Shown here: piece after piece, positions 41,601 through 50,563 of the stretch
How the letters are laid out: every line of letters starts with the position of its first letter
How positions within the stretch are numbered: the stretch's first letter is position 1
Position numbers and translations under genes: made by a program
Source: Leptasterias polaris
Taxonomy: Eukaryota; Echinodermata; Asteroidea; Forcipulatida; Asteriidae
Assembly: GCA_037783415.1 (NCBI GenBank)
Contig: JAZGTN010000193.1
Span: forward strand, 62,001 to 126,000
Reading direction: 5' to 3'
Length of the DNA: 64,000 bases
Notes under the pieces: generated by a model
The model's database searches: none
What the model was told of the DNA's origin: nothing
Seen by the model: the letters and a program-made list of their open reading frames with translations, nothing else

Positions 41601-44504
41601 TGGATTTGCATTGTTACGTCATTCATTTTCATACAGTAAGCACTGGAAGGTTAGAATGTCTTTTCGTGTGCTTACGGTTAGCACCACTATAAAATGGAAA
41701 CTCGCGCAGTGAGCACAAAATTGGCCGTAAGCAACTCTTAGGAATTTGGCCATGGGCTATACTAGTGTTGCGCCATTGCTAGATAGTTACTAGTAGGAGC
41801 GTGGTATAATAGAGTAGTCTGTTCCCCATAAAATCCAGTAGCATTGTAATTTGACAGCTCCATCTGTATTTTTCCATCTACAGTTTAGTTCGAATGTGGC
41901 CAGACTTGCAGAGATCAACCTACCCGCAATCTGCATCTACAGTCGTAATGACAACTTTGTCGAGCGACCAGTCTTGGAAGATACCATTCAAAGGCTTGGG
42001 ATGAATCTAAATGACACCCTCCATTACGATGAAGAGGGCATAAAAATGGAAAAGTCCAAAGGTATATATATTTTTTTACAAAGGGAAGGATAAAATCTAG
42101 AGGGACCGAAGCAATAAACTATAATGTGTGTAGTCCCGCCTCGGCTCTTCACTTTTCTTTCAAGAGTATGCCTTACTATAGATGGGTTGCAATATGACGT
42201 AAATCGGCCATCTTTACGGGCAATTTGGAACACACAGTCATGCGTTACGCGTGAGAACGGCGTGCAGCATGCGCACATTTCACAAAACTCATTGCATGAT
42301 TGGTTAGTGAATGACGCGGCTGCGTTAATAATTTGAGCGCTTGACGCGCCTGCAAGCCAAAATGCGATTTGCCCGTAAAGATGGCGTCTACTGGGAACTA
42401 TCTATAAATTCTTCTCGTCGAAATGAATGGTTTCTAAGAGAATAGTGGTGTTCATCTAGATTGATTCAGTTTAAAGGCACTGTACACGTTTGGTAATTAC
42501 TCAAAATATATATTAGCATAAAAACTTACTTGGTAACCAGCAACAGAGAGCTGTTGATAGTATAAAACATTGTGAGAAACGACTCCCTCTGAAGTAACGT
42601 AGTTTTTGAGAAAGAGGTAATTTCTCACTCAAATAATAAAAGACTTCTGGCCAGAAGCCTTTTATTCCTATCTGAAAGCACACTAATTTGTACAACAAGG
42701 GTGTTTTTTCTTTCATCATTTTCTTGCAACTTCAATAACCAATTGAGCCCAAATTTTCACAGGCTTGTTATTTTATGCATATGTTGGGATACACCAAGTG
42801 AGAATACTGGTCTTTGACAATTACCAAAGGTGTTCAGTGCCTTTAATGGGTTATGACATTCATACTTCCTTTGAAGGAGCTGATGTTTTCAGATGTTTAG
42901 GAGAAAGCAGCAAGTCTTTGATTAAGGGACTGAAAGACGGGTGACAAGGGCCCAATTTCATAGAGCTGCTTAAGCACAAAAAGTAGCTAAGCACAACAAA
43001 AGTATGCTTACCAGAATAAGGTTACCAGCCAAAATGCCATGTCACAAGTACATTTTGTGACTGGTATCCTGCTCATTTCTGCTTAGCAGACAATTGTTAA
43101 GCAATATTTGCTGCTTAAGCAGCTCTATGAAATTGGGCCAAGGGCTTAAGCAGCTGTTTAAAACCGGCAGGATTGTGGCCGTGCAATAAAGGAGGCCAGG
43201 GGTCAATTTCACAAAACTCTTCCTATAAACTTAGGACTAGTCCTAGGCAATGCTAAGAGATAGGACTAGTCTTAAGTTAAAACCAGTTACTGGTCCTAAC
43301 TTCAGATAAGACTAGTCTTATCTCTTTGTGAAATCGGCCCCAGGTCCTTTATTGCTTGGCCATGACCCTGCCAGGTTTTGAACAGTTGTTTACAACTGAG
43401 TCACTACTGTTTTATTCCCATTCATAATCTCCTTTTTTGTTAAAAACTCAAGAACGTTGGAAAATCTGTAAAACTTGTTTATTGTGCGAAGTGTCTCTCA
43501 TGCAAGATTATTGCAAAATCGGGATACGACGTTGCACTAACACTTTGCACTACATGTAATCTCCATTTGACTTTTTCTTCGCTGCCTTTGAGTTTGAGTG
43601 CCAAATGCTCAAATCCTGAAATCCGTTGGGCTAGTCTCAGTCCAAGATGCTGTTGTGTAATCACTATTAAAGGGACACGTTGCCTTGGATCGAGCGAGTT
43701 GGTCTCCGAAAAGCATTTATAACCGTTTGTTATAAAATGCATATGGTTAGAAAGATGTTTTAAAAGTAGAATACAATGATCCACACAAATATGCCTTGAA
43801 ATTGCGTGGTTTTCCTTTTACTTTGCGAACTAACACAGTCCCCCATTTTTTTGAGTCAATAAAATGGCGGACCGTGTTAGTTCGCAAAGTAAAAGGAAAA
43901 CCATGCAATTTTGAGGCATATTTGTGTGGATCATTATATTCTACTTTTAAAACATCATTCTAACCATATGCATTTCATAACAAACGGTTTCAAACACTTT
44001 TCATAGACCAACTCGCTCGATCCAAGGCAACGTGTCCCTTTAACTTAACTATTGCAATGGAACAACAGAGGGCGTTCTTTCAAAAATCTGACGTTCCTAT
44101 TATGTTGTCACTGATGACTGAACCATCACGATCAAACACTGTTTCGAAAACACAGGCTTGCCAACAACTGCTCTCAGCAAACAATCTTAGGAGTGGATTT
44201 AAAGCAGTGATCGACTGCCCTCTATTGATGTTGTGTGCAGCACACTGTGTATTACATTCTTTATAGACAGTAAACAAGTACGTCTTGCACCAAGACTAGC
44301 CCAAGTCCTGGTACTTCTGGGTCTTTACTTTTTCCTTTGAAGCTGCCTTTGTTTTAATGATAATTATTTTCTTCCTCATTAGATGGGGCAACCAAGAGAT
44401 CGGTACAGTTTGAAAAAGGAACACATATGGTGCACTATGTCTACCCAGACGAGGTCGTCAAGGAAATGGTATCCTTCCTACAAACAATGGTACAACCGAA
44501 GTAA
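27850..44504 (+). CDS. Alpha/beta-hydrolase fold protein, 7 coding exons, substrate unknown
   Basis: Exons 27850-27960, 28371-28512, 35029-35131, 36437-36562, 40426-40615, 41884-42061, 44383-44504 join with GT-AG junctions into 972 nt, 323 aa plus TAA. Oxyanion-hole segment VHGAP (residues 54-58), nucleophile elbow GHSMGG with Ser127, probable acid Asp247 in IYSRNDNFVE, catalytic His298 in GTHMVHY. Residues 161-205 are strongly hydrophobic (LFSPYWLFYILGVVLYFGIQ) and probably form a lid or membrane-associated cap. No signal peptide. The layout recalls the uncharacterised DUF1057 hydrolases of invertebrates, from memory only. In-frame sequence continues upstream of the ATG to a splice acceptor at 27837, so a longer N-terminus is possible. 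Substrate cannot be told. Confidence 0.9.
28371..28512 (+). CDS. Hydrolase exon 2 (oxyanion-hole segment)
   Basis: 142 nt; encodes VVYADEGDKTGPVILCVHG, then APATHKSYRHLIQGL and VILPNLPG. HGAP is the oxyanion-hole loop. Donor GTATGA, phase 1. Confidence 0.92.
28690..28940. mobile_element. 251-bp palindromic MITE (GGGCC-AATTTCATGG ends)
   Basis: GGGCCTAATTTCATGGCTCT and AGAGCCATGAAATTGGGCCC are inverted ends, with GCTTAC/GTAAGC just inside. The DNA transposon begins only 18 bp downstream. Confidence 0.82.
28959..29125. repeat. Left terminal inverted repeat of the Academ-type element
   Basis: Matches the right TIR in inverted order through CGGCATAGTTTGTTAATGG, CTGGCATCCATGCTAGATGT and AGACGATTAGGGTGGATGCC. 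Confidence 0.88.
29970..32752 (-). pseudogene. Transposase / XPG-like nuclease of the Academ-type element, frameshifted
   Basis: The gene reads in three frames: about 32752-32090, 32090-30990, 30990-29970. First part: IITADQPLYSRGKELVW and GGLHICFNFLKAIGQHM, an RNase H-like transposase core. Middle: CVLIDGHALIQAL and VDVVFDRY, like the XPG N-region. Last: NHEEADTRLILHA (XPG-I acidic residues), VVICRDTDVMLLL and LPGCDTTSSFHGHGKKMCWK, as in the FEN1 helix-two-turn-helix. It ends in a Cys-rich tail (CGCKSKCRTSRCTC) like tesmin CXC motifs. A 4-bp duplication near 32088 and a homopolymer length change near 30988 break the frame. A stop lies just upstream of 32752, so the N-terminus is missing in this copy. 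Confidence 0.83.
33105..33294. repeat. Right terminal inverted repeat of the Academ-type element
   Basis: GGCATCCACCCTAATCGTCT, GATGCCAGCCATTAACAAAC and GGTCTACTA at the outer end. The outer 60 bp differ more from the left arm than the inner part. Confidence 0.88.
33720..34330 (+). repeat. Three-copy tandem repeat, about 215-225 bp unit, in hydrolase intron 2
   Basis: TTTTCTCCACAGATTTGTGA (33802), TTCTCCACAGATTTCTAA (34027) and TATCCACAGATTTCTGAC (34239) recur in the same context, each followed by CTTTGTTA and TTACT-type words. Units are degenerate. Each contains a good splice-acceptor motif (CCACAG). Confidence 0.75.
34331..35028. other. End of hydrolase intron 2, nothing recognised
   Basis: AT-rich sequence with no gene or clear repeat. 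Confidence 0.5.
35029..35131 (+). CDS. Hydrolase exon 3
   Basis: 103 nt; MGLTELDPDGVYNHTTEHKA then IVIKELLSKLGIK. Acceptor CTGTAG, donor GTAAAT. It is the helix before the nucleophile strand. The intron before it is 6.5 kb. Confidence 0.9.
35132..36436. other. Hydrolase intron 3
   Basis: Contains TGCGCGTTATAAATGTTCTA followed by (ATT)n at 35650-35682, the look of a SINE or LINE 3' end. The rest is unassigned. Confidence 0.5.
36437..36562 (+). CDS. Hydrolase exon 4 (nucleophile elbow)
   Basis: 126 nt; VAMVAGHSMGGHVTCQLAAD and SIKSICLLSSAGARPH. Ser127 is the nucleophile. Acceptor AACAG, donor GTAAGG. Confidence 0.95.
37058..37195 (+). mobile_element. SINE family A head, degenerate, hydrolase intron 4
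   Basis: GTGGCTGAACGGTCTTGTGC (decayed A box), GGGTTCGTGACG (decayed B box), then CCTTGAGCAAGATACTTAAC as in the other family A copies. Confidence 0.65.
37525..38127. mobile_element. 603-bp long-inverted-repeat element, hydrolase intron 4
   Basis: AATGCCCCGTATTTTTGACC at one end and its inverse at the other; arms of about 155 bp including GAGGGCGCCCT, CTATTTCTATCACTTCC and TGTGCGGTATAGTTTTT. A second copy is at 39377. Confidence 0.85.
38365..38767 (-). mobile_element. TTAA-type MITE, family D copy
   Basis: Ends with GTACTGTGCCTTTAA; contains GAAAATTTCACTTC, GCGTTTTTGAGATATCACCG and TTCTTACCAAGTAAGTTTTT. The element at 55600-55958 is a related inverted copy. Confidence 0.72.
39290..40390 (+). 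mobile_element. SINE family B copy split by the nested element (39290-39376 and 40195-40390)
   Basis: GGCTAGATAGCTCCTGTTGG and TAGAGCGCCTGCACGTTAAT with GGTTCAAATCTC give A and B boxes. The left part (TCCCTGGCTACACGGTAC) is the family leader. The 3' part ends GATAAACGAAACTTGG, close to exon 5. Confidence 0.75.
39377..40194. mobile_element. 818-bp long-inverted-repeat element nested inside a SINE
   Basis: Ends AATGCGCCGTATTTTTGACC and GGTCAAAAATACGGAGCATT. The interior has a LINE-like phrase twice, in inverted order (GGAACACATTACCACCAGAC near 39955; its reverse near 39590), as found near the C-terminus of LINE ORF2 (YWNTLPPD). It splits a SINE family B copy between GACAAAATA and GGGAGACTG. 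Confidence 0.85.
40426..40615 (+). CDS. Hydrolase exon 5 (hydrophobic cap)
   Basis: 190 nt; LFSPYWLFYILGVVLYFGIQ followed by IPLIGSAVRRLASGIVSSAG and SEVFSFYEGSQLNFKE. Acceptor TTTCAG, donor GTAGAG. Confidence 0.9.
40650..40810 (-). mobile_element. SINE family B copy, minus strand, hydrolase intron 5
   Basis: TTTTTGAACCAGTGAC (inverted B box) and GCTTTACCAACTGAGCTATC (inverted A box), then TGGCAATCTCCCTATTTTG. Confidence 0.72.
41210..41345 (+). mobile_element. SINE family B fragment after a poly(A) run
   Basis: An A-run at 41214-41231 precedes GAGAGACCGCCAACAATACG and GTTGGTAGAGAGCCGGCAC, the family's leader and A box; the B box is weak. Confidence 0.55.
41884..42061 (+). CDS. Hydrolase exon 6 (acid residue)
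   Basis: 178 nt; VARLAEINLPAICIYSRNDN, then a long polar stretch to MEKSK. Asp247 is the likely triad acid. Acceptor CTACAG, donor GTATAT. Confidence 0.92.
42177..42416. mobile_element. 240-bp element, hydrolase intron 6; near-identical copy at 62429
   Basis: ATCGGCCATCTTTACGGGCA near one end and GCCCGTAAAGATGGCG near the other are inverted. Interior GCGTTACGCGTGAGAACGGC and TTGCATGATTGGTTAGTGAA are shared almost base for base with 62429-62657. Confidence 0.82.
42471..42846 (-). mobile_element. TTAA-type MITE family A, complete copy
   Basis: Starts TTAAAGGCACTGTACACGTT, ends GTGTTCAGTGCCTTTAA, with a perfect TTAA at both sides. Internal TTTTTGAGAAAGAGGTAATT and TGAAAGCACACTAATTTG words are shared with 46126, 57025 and 59382. 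Confidence 0.88.
42948..43140. mobile_element. Palindromic MITE (GGCCCAATTTCATAGAGC ends)
   Basis: GGGCCCAATTTCATAGAGCT and AGCTCTATGAAATTGGGCC bracket 193 bp; GCTTAAGCA repeats inside. Related pieces at 38940-39060, 48615-48790 and 60590. Confidence 0.8.
43178..43361. mobile_element. Palindromic element with ACTAGTC repeats
   Basis: GGCCGTGCAATAAAGGAGGC and its inverse CCTTTATTGCTTGGCC bracket TTTCACAAA...TTTGTGAAA and several GACTAGTC / TAGGACTAGT motifs. Confidence 0.75.
43667..44043. mobile_element. TTAA-flanked full palindrome, about 370 bp
   Basis: TTAAAGGGACACGTTGCCTT and its inverse, then CGAGCGAGTTGGTCT / AGACCAACTCGCTCG, through to TTTTACTTTGCGAACTAACA and its inverse around a short loop at about 43850. 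A related copy is at 56312-56655. Confidence 0.9.
44383..44504 (+). CDS. Hydrolase exon 7 (catalytic His, stop)
   Basis: 122 nt; VQFEKGTHMVHYVYPDEVVK and a final helix, stop TAA at 44502. His298 is the likely catalytic base. Acceptor CATTAG. Confidence 0.93.
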
Positions 44505-45294
44505 TCCTACTAGCACCATGCTTGTTTGGATTGATCTATTGTCGAGTGGAGGGGAGTTTGTCATACAAGTATGAGTTTCCAGTCCCTCATGGCAGTTTTT
44601 GCGATCCTGCTGTTGAAATATTGGCTATTTTGGATATATCCTTACAAGTAAATTTTGTCAGCACAGTGTATTGGTCCCATTTGTTTTTCAGCTTAAAGAT
44701 GGACCATGTTGGAATCAAATGATTCTGTACAATTTTAACAATTTGAAATATTTTTATTTATATGTAATATTCATTGAGTGTAATGGGCTATGGACCATAT
44801 TTATAATACAAAATGACTTCCTATGAATTTGAATTTTGTTTTATCATCATTATGTGCAATAATTGTATCCCTCAAGTGTAGATCGAGTAAGAAAAAATAT
44901 ATAGTGCTTTTGTGTCCCATATGCAACAAGAGACAGACTGTGTTGCATACATGTATCTATTGTACACATTTTTGAGAGGGAGGGATGCTGTAAACATACA
45001 TAAGCAAATTTTTTCCAAGCATTTGTGTACTTTTAAGTGGGTCGCGGCTGTGACCAAATGCATTGGCAATTTTTGTGATGTGTCTTTTTCTTAGATTTTT
45101 TTGAAGAGAGCAAAAATGAAGAGGGAAAAAACACAAATTATTCAAACATCTGTTCAAGATATGACTACAGAATAGCTCAAAATGCACCAGATAGCATCCA
45201 CATGTAGCTCATAATTACTTGGGCCATTGAGCGGGCCCTCGGATGTCACGCTGCGTAGGCTTTAATACAATTTACTCTCGCGTGATCACCTTAA

Positions 45295-45308
45295 AATAAA
45301 AGAATAAA
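45295..45308 (+). terminator. Candidate hydrolase poly(A) signals
   Basis: Two AATAAA hexamers at 45295-45300 and 45303-45308, about 800 bp after the stop. The 44505-45294 stretch has no other gene and is probably 3' UTR. Confidence 0.5.
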
Positions 45309-45532
45309 GCATTTATACTGTTCCATGAAAGATGAATAACTGTTTTTGTCTTATAGTTAAATGGACTGAATTAGTTACTTTGCTCTAATGATCAGATGGA
45401 GAGGCTCAGAAATAATAACACTGTAATATAATATTGGAGTCTTATTATAGCACACGTTTCAACCAATGAGGTGCTCTAAGGCGCTTGAACAAAGAGAAAC
45501 ATCTTTTTATGACAGGTTTTGAAGTGTATGAA

Positions 45533-45687
45533 TAGACCTTATGCACATGACGTCATTTGAGTAGGGCGCTGGAAGATGTTCATTGGCCAGTCCTGTGCGC
45601 CGCGCGTACAAAGCTGTGCGTTTCCATTGTTTCGTCATCAGTTTACCTCTAAGATGGCGGCTTGGTGACGTCAATGCATAAGGTCTA
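45533..45687. mobile_element. 155-bp MITE with a TGACGTCA motif in each terminal repeat
   Basis: TAGACCTTATGCACATGACG and the inverse of its end (ACGTCAATGCATAAGGTCTA) form the TIRs; each includes TGACGTCA. A diverged copy is at 51305-51490. Confidence 0.82.
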
Positions 45688-45842
45688 TTATGAGATCCAT
45701 TTTATGCAGCACCTTATAGGGCTTACAATGTACTGCGGCCCACTCGGCAGCCACTGCCAGAATCACCAGGGCAAACCCCCTCCTTGTATTGCAATTGTGC
45801 CCAAGTACAGTCGACTCTCGTTTAAAAAAGATCACTGAGAGT

Positions 45843-46079
45843 GAGTGTTGTAGGTCTCGAGGCCTGGTCTCCCCCTCGAGACCGTCTCGAGACCTATTTT
45901 GGGTGTCTCGGGTCTCGTCTCGGTCTCCCCCTGCAAAAGTCTCGGTCTCGGAAGAACTGGTCTCGGTCTCGGAAGTTATGGTCTCCCCCTCGGAAGGGCT
46001 GGTATCGGTCTCGGTCTCGGATGGGGAGGTCTCGGTCTTGGTCTCGGTCTCGGACTTCAAGGTCTCGACTACAACACTG
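45843..46079. mobile_element. 237-bp hAT-like MITE filled with GGTCTCG repeats
   Basis: Ends GAGTGTTGTAG and CTACAACACTG, with an 8-bp target duplication CTGAGAGT at 45835-45842 and 46080-46087. The interior is a degenerate run of GGTCTCGGTCTC units. Overlapping ORFs of Arg/Ser or Glu/Thr repeats are artefacts of the repeat. Confidence 0.85.
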
Positions 46080-46125
46080 CTGAGAGTAGTCAAAATAAAT
46101 CTTTCACACATGATATTCTTCCTAC

Positions 46126-46505
46126 TTAAAGGCACTGAACACCTTTGGTAATTGTCGAAGACCAGTATTCTCACTTGGTGTATCCCAACATATGCATAAA
46201 ATAACAAGCCTGTGAAAATTTGGACTCAATTGGTCATCGAATTTGCAAGAGAATAATGAAAGAAAAAAACACCCTTGTTGCATTACTTTGTGTGCTTTCA
46301 GATGCATAATAAAAGGCTTCAGCAAGAAGTCTTTTATTATTTGAGTGAGAAATTACCTCTTTCTCAAAAACTACGTTACTTCAGAGGGAGCCGTTTCTCA
46401 CAATGTTTTATACTACTATCAACAGCTCTCCCTTGCTCGTCACCAAGTAAGTTTTTATGCTAACAATTATTTTGAGTAATTACCAAAAGTGTCCAGTACC
46501 TTTAA
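46126..46505 (+). mobile_element. TTAA-type MITE family A, complete copy
   Basis: TTAAAGGCACTGAACACCTT to GTGTCCAGTACCTTTAA with TTAA at both ends. Opposite orientation to 42471-42846. Confidence 0.87.
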
Positions 46506-47879
46506 GTCAGATTTCCGAATTTTTTACCATTGGCGAAATCAGAAAAATTGTGATTAAATCGCCTGAAAAGTGTATGGAAGCCCATCCATGCATACATGTA
46601 GGTCAGCCCTTGTACTCACTTAATTTAAATGGTCCTACTTTTTTGCAAGAAAAAAATACTTTGTTAGAAGAGGACAGCAAAACAAAGAAACACAAATTAG
46701 AGACGAGATCTGGGTGTGGCATGAGATTCTGGTCCCCCCCCCCCCCCCCCCGCCCCCGGTGATTCCGTCGCCCCATACGGCGAACTAGCTGTGCACAAAC
46801 TTCTTCTGATAGCGCCCTCTTTTGAATCTTCCTCCTTCAACCAACGTTATTTCTCATACGGGGGACAGAATCTCCGGGGAACAGATTTCCCTATGACACC
46901 GGGACTTCAGAATGTACTCTTCACTCTTCAGAAATGCGCAAGAAATTATCACCGTCTTCAAAATTGCAAGACGCTTTAGTTGGACCGCTTCTTTTGCAGT
47001 TACAGCTTCATGCTGCAATGTTATGAGTAATTGTTCCATCATATAACAGTCCTATATTCGCCTTTGACAATAAGTAGAGTTGATGTGGCGTAGTATTTAT
47101 CTAAAATTTGTTATGTACCCAAATTCTCAGGGGGCGGGGGGTGGGCGGAAGGGGTAGCGCCACCAGCGCGCCACCTACGTTGAAAATAATCTCATTCGAC
47201 CCTCGCGACGTGAACTGGTCGAAGCTCTCCACACAAAACCAACCATTGTACAAACGGATGTGTGTGTATGCACAGTATACACTTATTTTGAATTACGGTT
47301 GCTCTCCACACACTGCGTGCCGTTGAGACTGCCTGGACGAGTCCATTTTATCACCAGAAAACATTTGTAAATTTTTTTTTTTTTTGCGTTGCCAACTGCT
47401 TCAGTAATTTAACAATTTAATAAACAACATATTTAACAGAAACGACATGTATAACATATCTGTTTAAGATGTGTATGTTGGCTCAGAATTAAAATTACCT
47501 GCGGCAAATGTTCCCGTCCGTCAACAGAGATCGTTTGAACGCAAACTAAGTAGAGACCATTATGTCAAAAAAACTTTAAAATCGTCAAATATCTAAAGGA
47601 TGTACCCAGGGATTTTGTTTAAACTTTCAGGAACGAAAGATCTATTCCTAAATATTACGTTAATGGAAAAAAATCAGAGGATGAACGATAATTGTTTTCA
47701 CATTGTCGATATTTGTAGCCATTTTAAGGGAGACGTTTTGTAACGAAATTCCCACCTAGACCCATTCATACACGTTGGCCACTGCAATAAACCAACGGAA
47801 AATTTTCGGTAATATTTTTACGCATTTATTTGAAAACTAAGCACCCCAACAATTGAAAATACTCTTCCAATATATCTAA
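46506..47879. other. Intergenic, with an 18-C homopolymer at 46734-46751
   Basis: No gene recognised. The C-run and a GGGGCGGGGGGTGGGCGG patch at 47131 are low-complexity. A T-run lies at 47373-47384. Confidence 0.5.
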
Positions 47880-48450
47880 AGATGTTCAACGTTGCAAACG
47901 ATGTGCAGTTTCAAGATTTCCAAAGTTTCTAAAGATGTCAAACGTTTCTAAAGATGTCAAAAGTTTCTAAATATTTACCGTTTTTAAAGATGTCAACAAT
48001 TTCTAAAGATGTCAAAAGGTTTCAACATTTTTTAAAGATGTCAACAGTTTTTAAAGATGTCAACAGTTTCTAAAAGATGTCCACATTTTATAAAGATGTC
48101 AACAGTTTCTAAAGATGTCAAAACTTTCCAGATATGTCAAAATTTTCCAGATATGTCAAAGGTTTCTAAAGATGTCAACAGTTTTTAAAGATCTCAAAAG
48201 ATGTCAACATTTTCAAAAAGATGTTAACAGTTTCTAAAGATGTCCACATTTTATAAAGATGTCAACACTTTCCAGATAATTATGTCAACAATTTCTAAAG
48301 ATGTGCCTTTTCTAAATATGTCAAAAGACATCAACATTTTCTAAAGATGTCAACAGTTTCTAGTGATGGCAACATTTTTTAAAAATGTCAAATGTTTCTA
48401 AAGATCTCCACATTTTATAAAGCTGTCAAATGTTTCTAAAGATGTCGAGC
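47880..48450. repeat. Degenerate tandem array of TTTCTAAAGATGTCAAAAG (18-20 bp)
   Basis: About 30 units of TTTCTAAAGATGTCAACA-type sequence. The same array heads the related segment at 59880-60415. Confidence 0.9.
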
Positions 48451-50200
48451 ATAGTTTGAATAAGGGGTCATTGCTCTTGGGATGATAAAGACAAGCGTTT
48501 GTAAAGGGACTTTTTAATGAGAGGTTTAAGTGATTGGGTAATCATGTCACTTTGTTTTTGTGAAGGGTTTTCTTGTATAAATTTAGTCGAGACCTCGGAG
48601 TCCAGGACCCAGACATGGGCCCAATTTCACAGGGCTGCTTTTAAGTAGACATTTTTGCTTAACAAGTTTTTGCTTAACAAAAAATAGCAGGATACCAGTC
48701 AAAGATAGTGCATGCACGTGACATGGTATTTTGTCTGGTAACCTTATTCTGGTGAGCATAATTATTTTGTTTTGCGCTTTGTTACTGTTTGTGCTTAAAG
48801 GCCCTGTACACTATTGGTAAGATCGAAAAACACAAATGTTCACAGATTCACACATAACTTACTTGATTTAAAGTAAGTAATGGTAGAAAGGGTTCCTTAA
48901 AATATTTCTGCCTAAAATGCTATCGTTTCTGAGAAATGAGTAAAACAATAGTTTTTATCGCGCGCGATAATAAACTCGATGTTTGAAAAACAGAAAACAC
49001 ATAAGGTCTCTTTTCACTATTTTCTCGTGACCTCGATGACCAATTGAGCTCAAATTTTCACAGGTTTGTTATTTCATGTATGTGGTTGATTACACAAAAC
49101 ATGAACACTGTCTGTGATTATTTTGTCAGCTCTGCCAATCCTGTATAATACCTTTAAGCAGCTTATGATAATATTTGAGAGGTCTTGGGACTGGCTATAC
49201 AATACGTGTTTGAACTTCCCTATCAAGGCCTCTCAGCATGCATTTTACAGCGGAACTGATGGGATGCAATGGCGGAATGTCTTTCGTTCTCTCGAATTAC
49301 TATTTCGTTTTCTCGAAATACTACTTCGTTCCGAACGAAATGATTACCAGGTTTAGGGGCGAAATGGTATTTGGAGGGAACGTTATGCTTTTCCGAGGAA
49401 ACAAAGTTATGTTTCAGGAAACGAAATATTTGTTTGAGGGAACCTGTTTTTCTTATTTTTTATGTTTGATTTCATTTATCTGCATATGGAAACTCGGATG
49501 AAATTTAGATTACAATGGAAGATCGCAGGAACGCTAAAAACTAAACTATGTATAGAACGAAATAAATTGTTTTAATGCATTATAAAATATTTCATAGTAA
49601 ATTATTTTTTCCCGCGATAAATTGTGGGATCGATTATTTTTTTACCTGAATGTGCTATTTGTTACATACCGCATGGGAACTGTTTATGCAATGTCTAAAC
49701 TAGTAACCTGTGTCTCTGGTTAATTTATGAACAACCACATGATTTTCTTCTTGTTAAGGGGTTATCTAATAACAAATAAACCAAAGTACATTATTGCATG
49801 GAAATTTGTATAATCTAATGGTAGGCGATGTTATCATTTTCACCCTTCAGGCCTTTGAAACAAATTCCTGAAGTTGATTATTTTGAATGTTCAGGGATTG
49901 TGATAAAATGTCAGTCACTACATCAGTTATGTCAATATTTCCGAGCTAAAAGTGAGAAAGTGGACGAATAGCGTGTTTTTCCCACGCTGAACTGCTTTGT
50001 TAGTATAATACTTTGCTAGCAAACCATTGAACGTGTCCACAATAAAATTGCGCTCTAATGTTTTCAAATCTTCAAATACGCGGGGGGCTTGCGTAACTTG
50101 TTCCCGTGCCCGACATGCGCAACATTGCGTAATTTGCGCACCACTAAAACAAGAAACCTTGCACAAGTGGACTTGCGCAGAAGCACTGCACTGCACACAC
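48451..50200. repeat. Dispersed repeat unit, copy 1
   Basis: Matches 60405-61925: ATTGCTCTTGGGATGAT, GATTGGGTAATCATGTCACT, GCATGCATTTTACAGCGGAA, GGTAGGCGATGTTATCATTT and AAAAGTGAGAAAGTGGACG occur in the same order. Copy 1 alone has the MITE at 48795-49157. The unit may be a large non-autonomous element; no coding region is seen. Confidence 0.8.
48795..49157 (+). mobile_element. TTAA-type MITE family C, inserted in copy 1 of the dispersed unit
   Basis: TTAAAGGCCCTGTACACTAT to TAATACCTTTAA, with the same TTATCGCGCGCGATAA core as 18724-19085. Absent from the matching place in copy 2 (about 60765). Confidence 0.88.
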
Positions 50201-50563
50201 CATGGAAACTTACGCTGGACTGGACAGTCCTGTCAATAAGTCAATGCGTCACACACACAACCTTACGGATCCGGTTTGTGGGGTCCTGCTATTGTTGTTC
50301 TTTTATTCCCTTTTCTAAAGAATTCTTATGTGGGGTCCGGGTTGAACAAATAATTTCCTTGTGGGGTCAATTGTTTCATTGTGTAAAAGACCTCACAAGG
50401 GCACTCTCGTAAGTTCACACAGACATGTCTGTGGTCAAACACGGGTCGTGCGCGCGTGTTTGTTAGCTGCGCGTCCAAAGTTTTCGCTACTTCCGGCTGC
50501 AAATTTGTGTGTAATCTTACCCCAAATCACAAATTTTTTTCTTTCTAAAGTTTTTCTTACCGG

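Noticed and set aside
45671..46207. Open frames of 76-178 codons rich in Glu/Thr/Ser or Arg/Ser
   Set aside because: They are translations of the GGTCTCG repeat inside a MITE.
47880..48450. Regularly spaced short repeats resembling a CRISPR array
   Set aside because: Eukaryotic context, degenerate units with no unique spacers; it is a tandem repeat.
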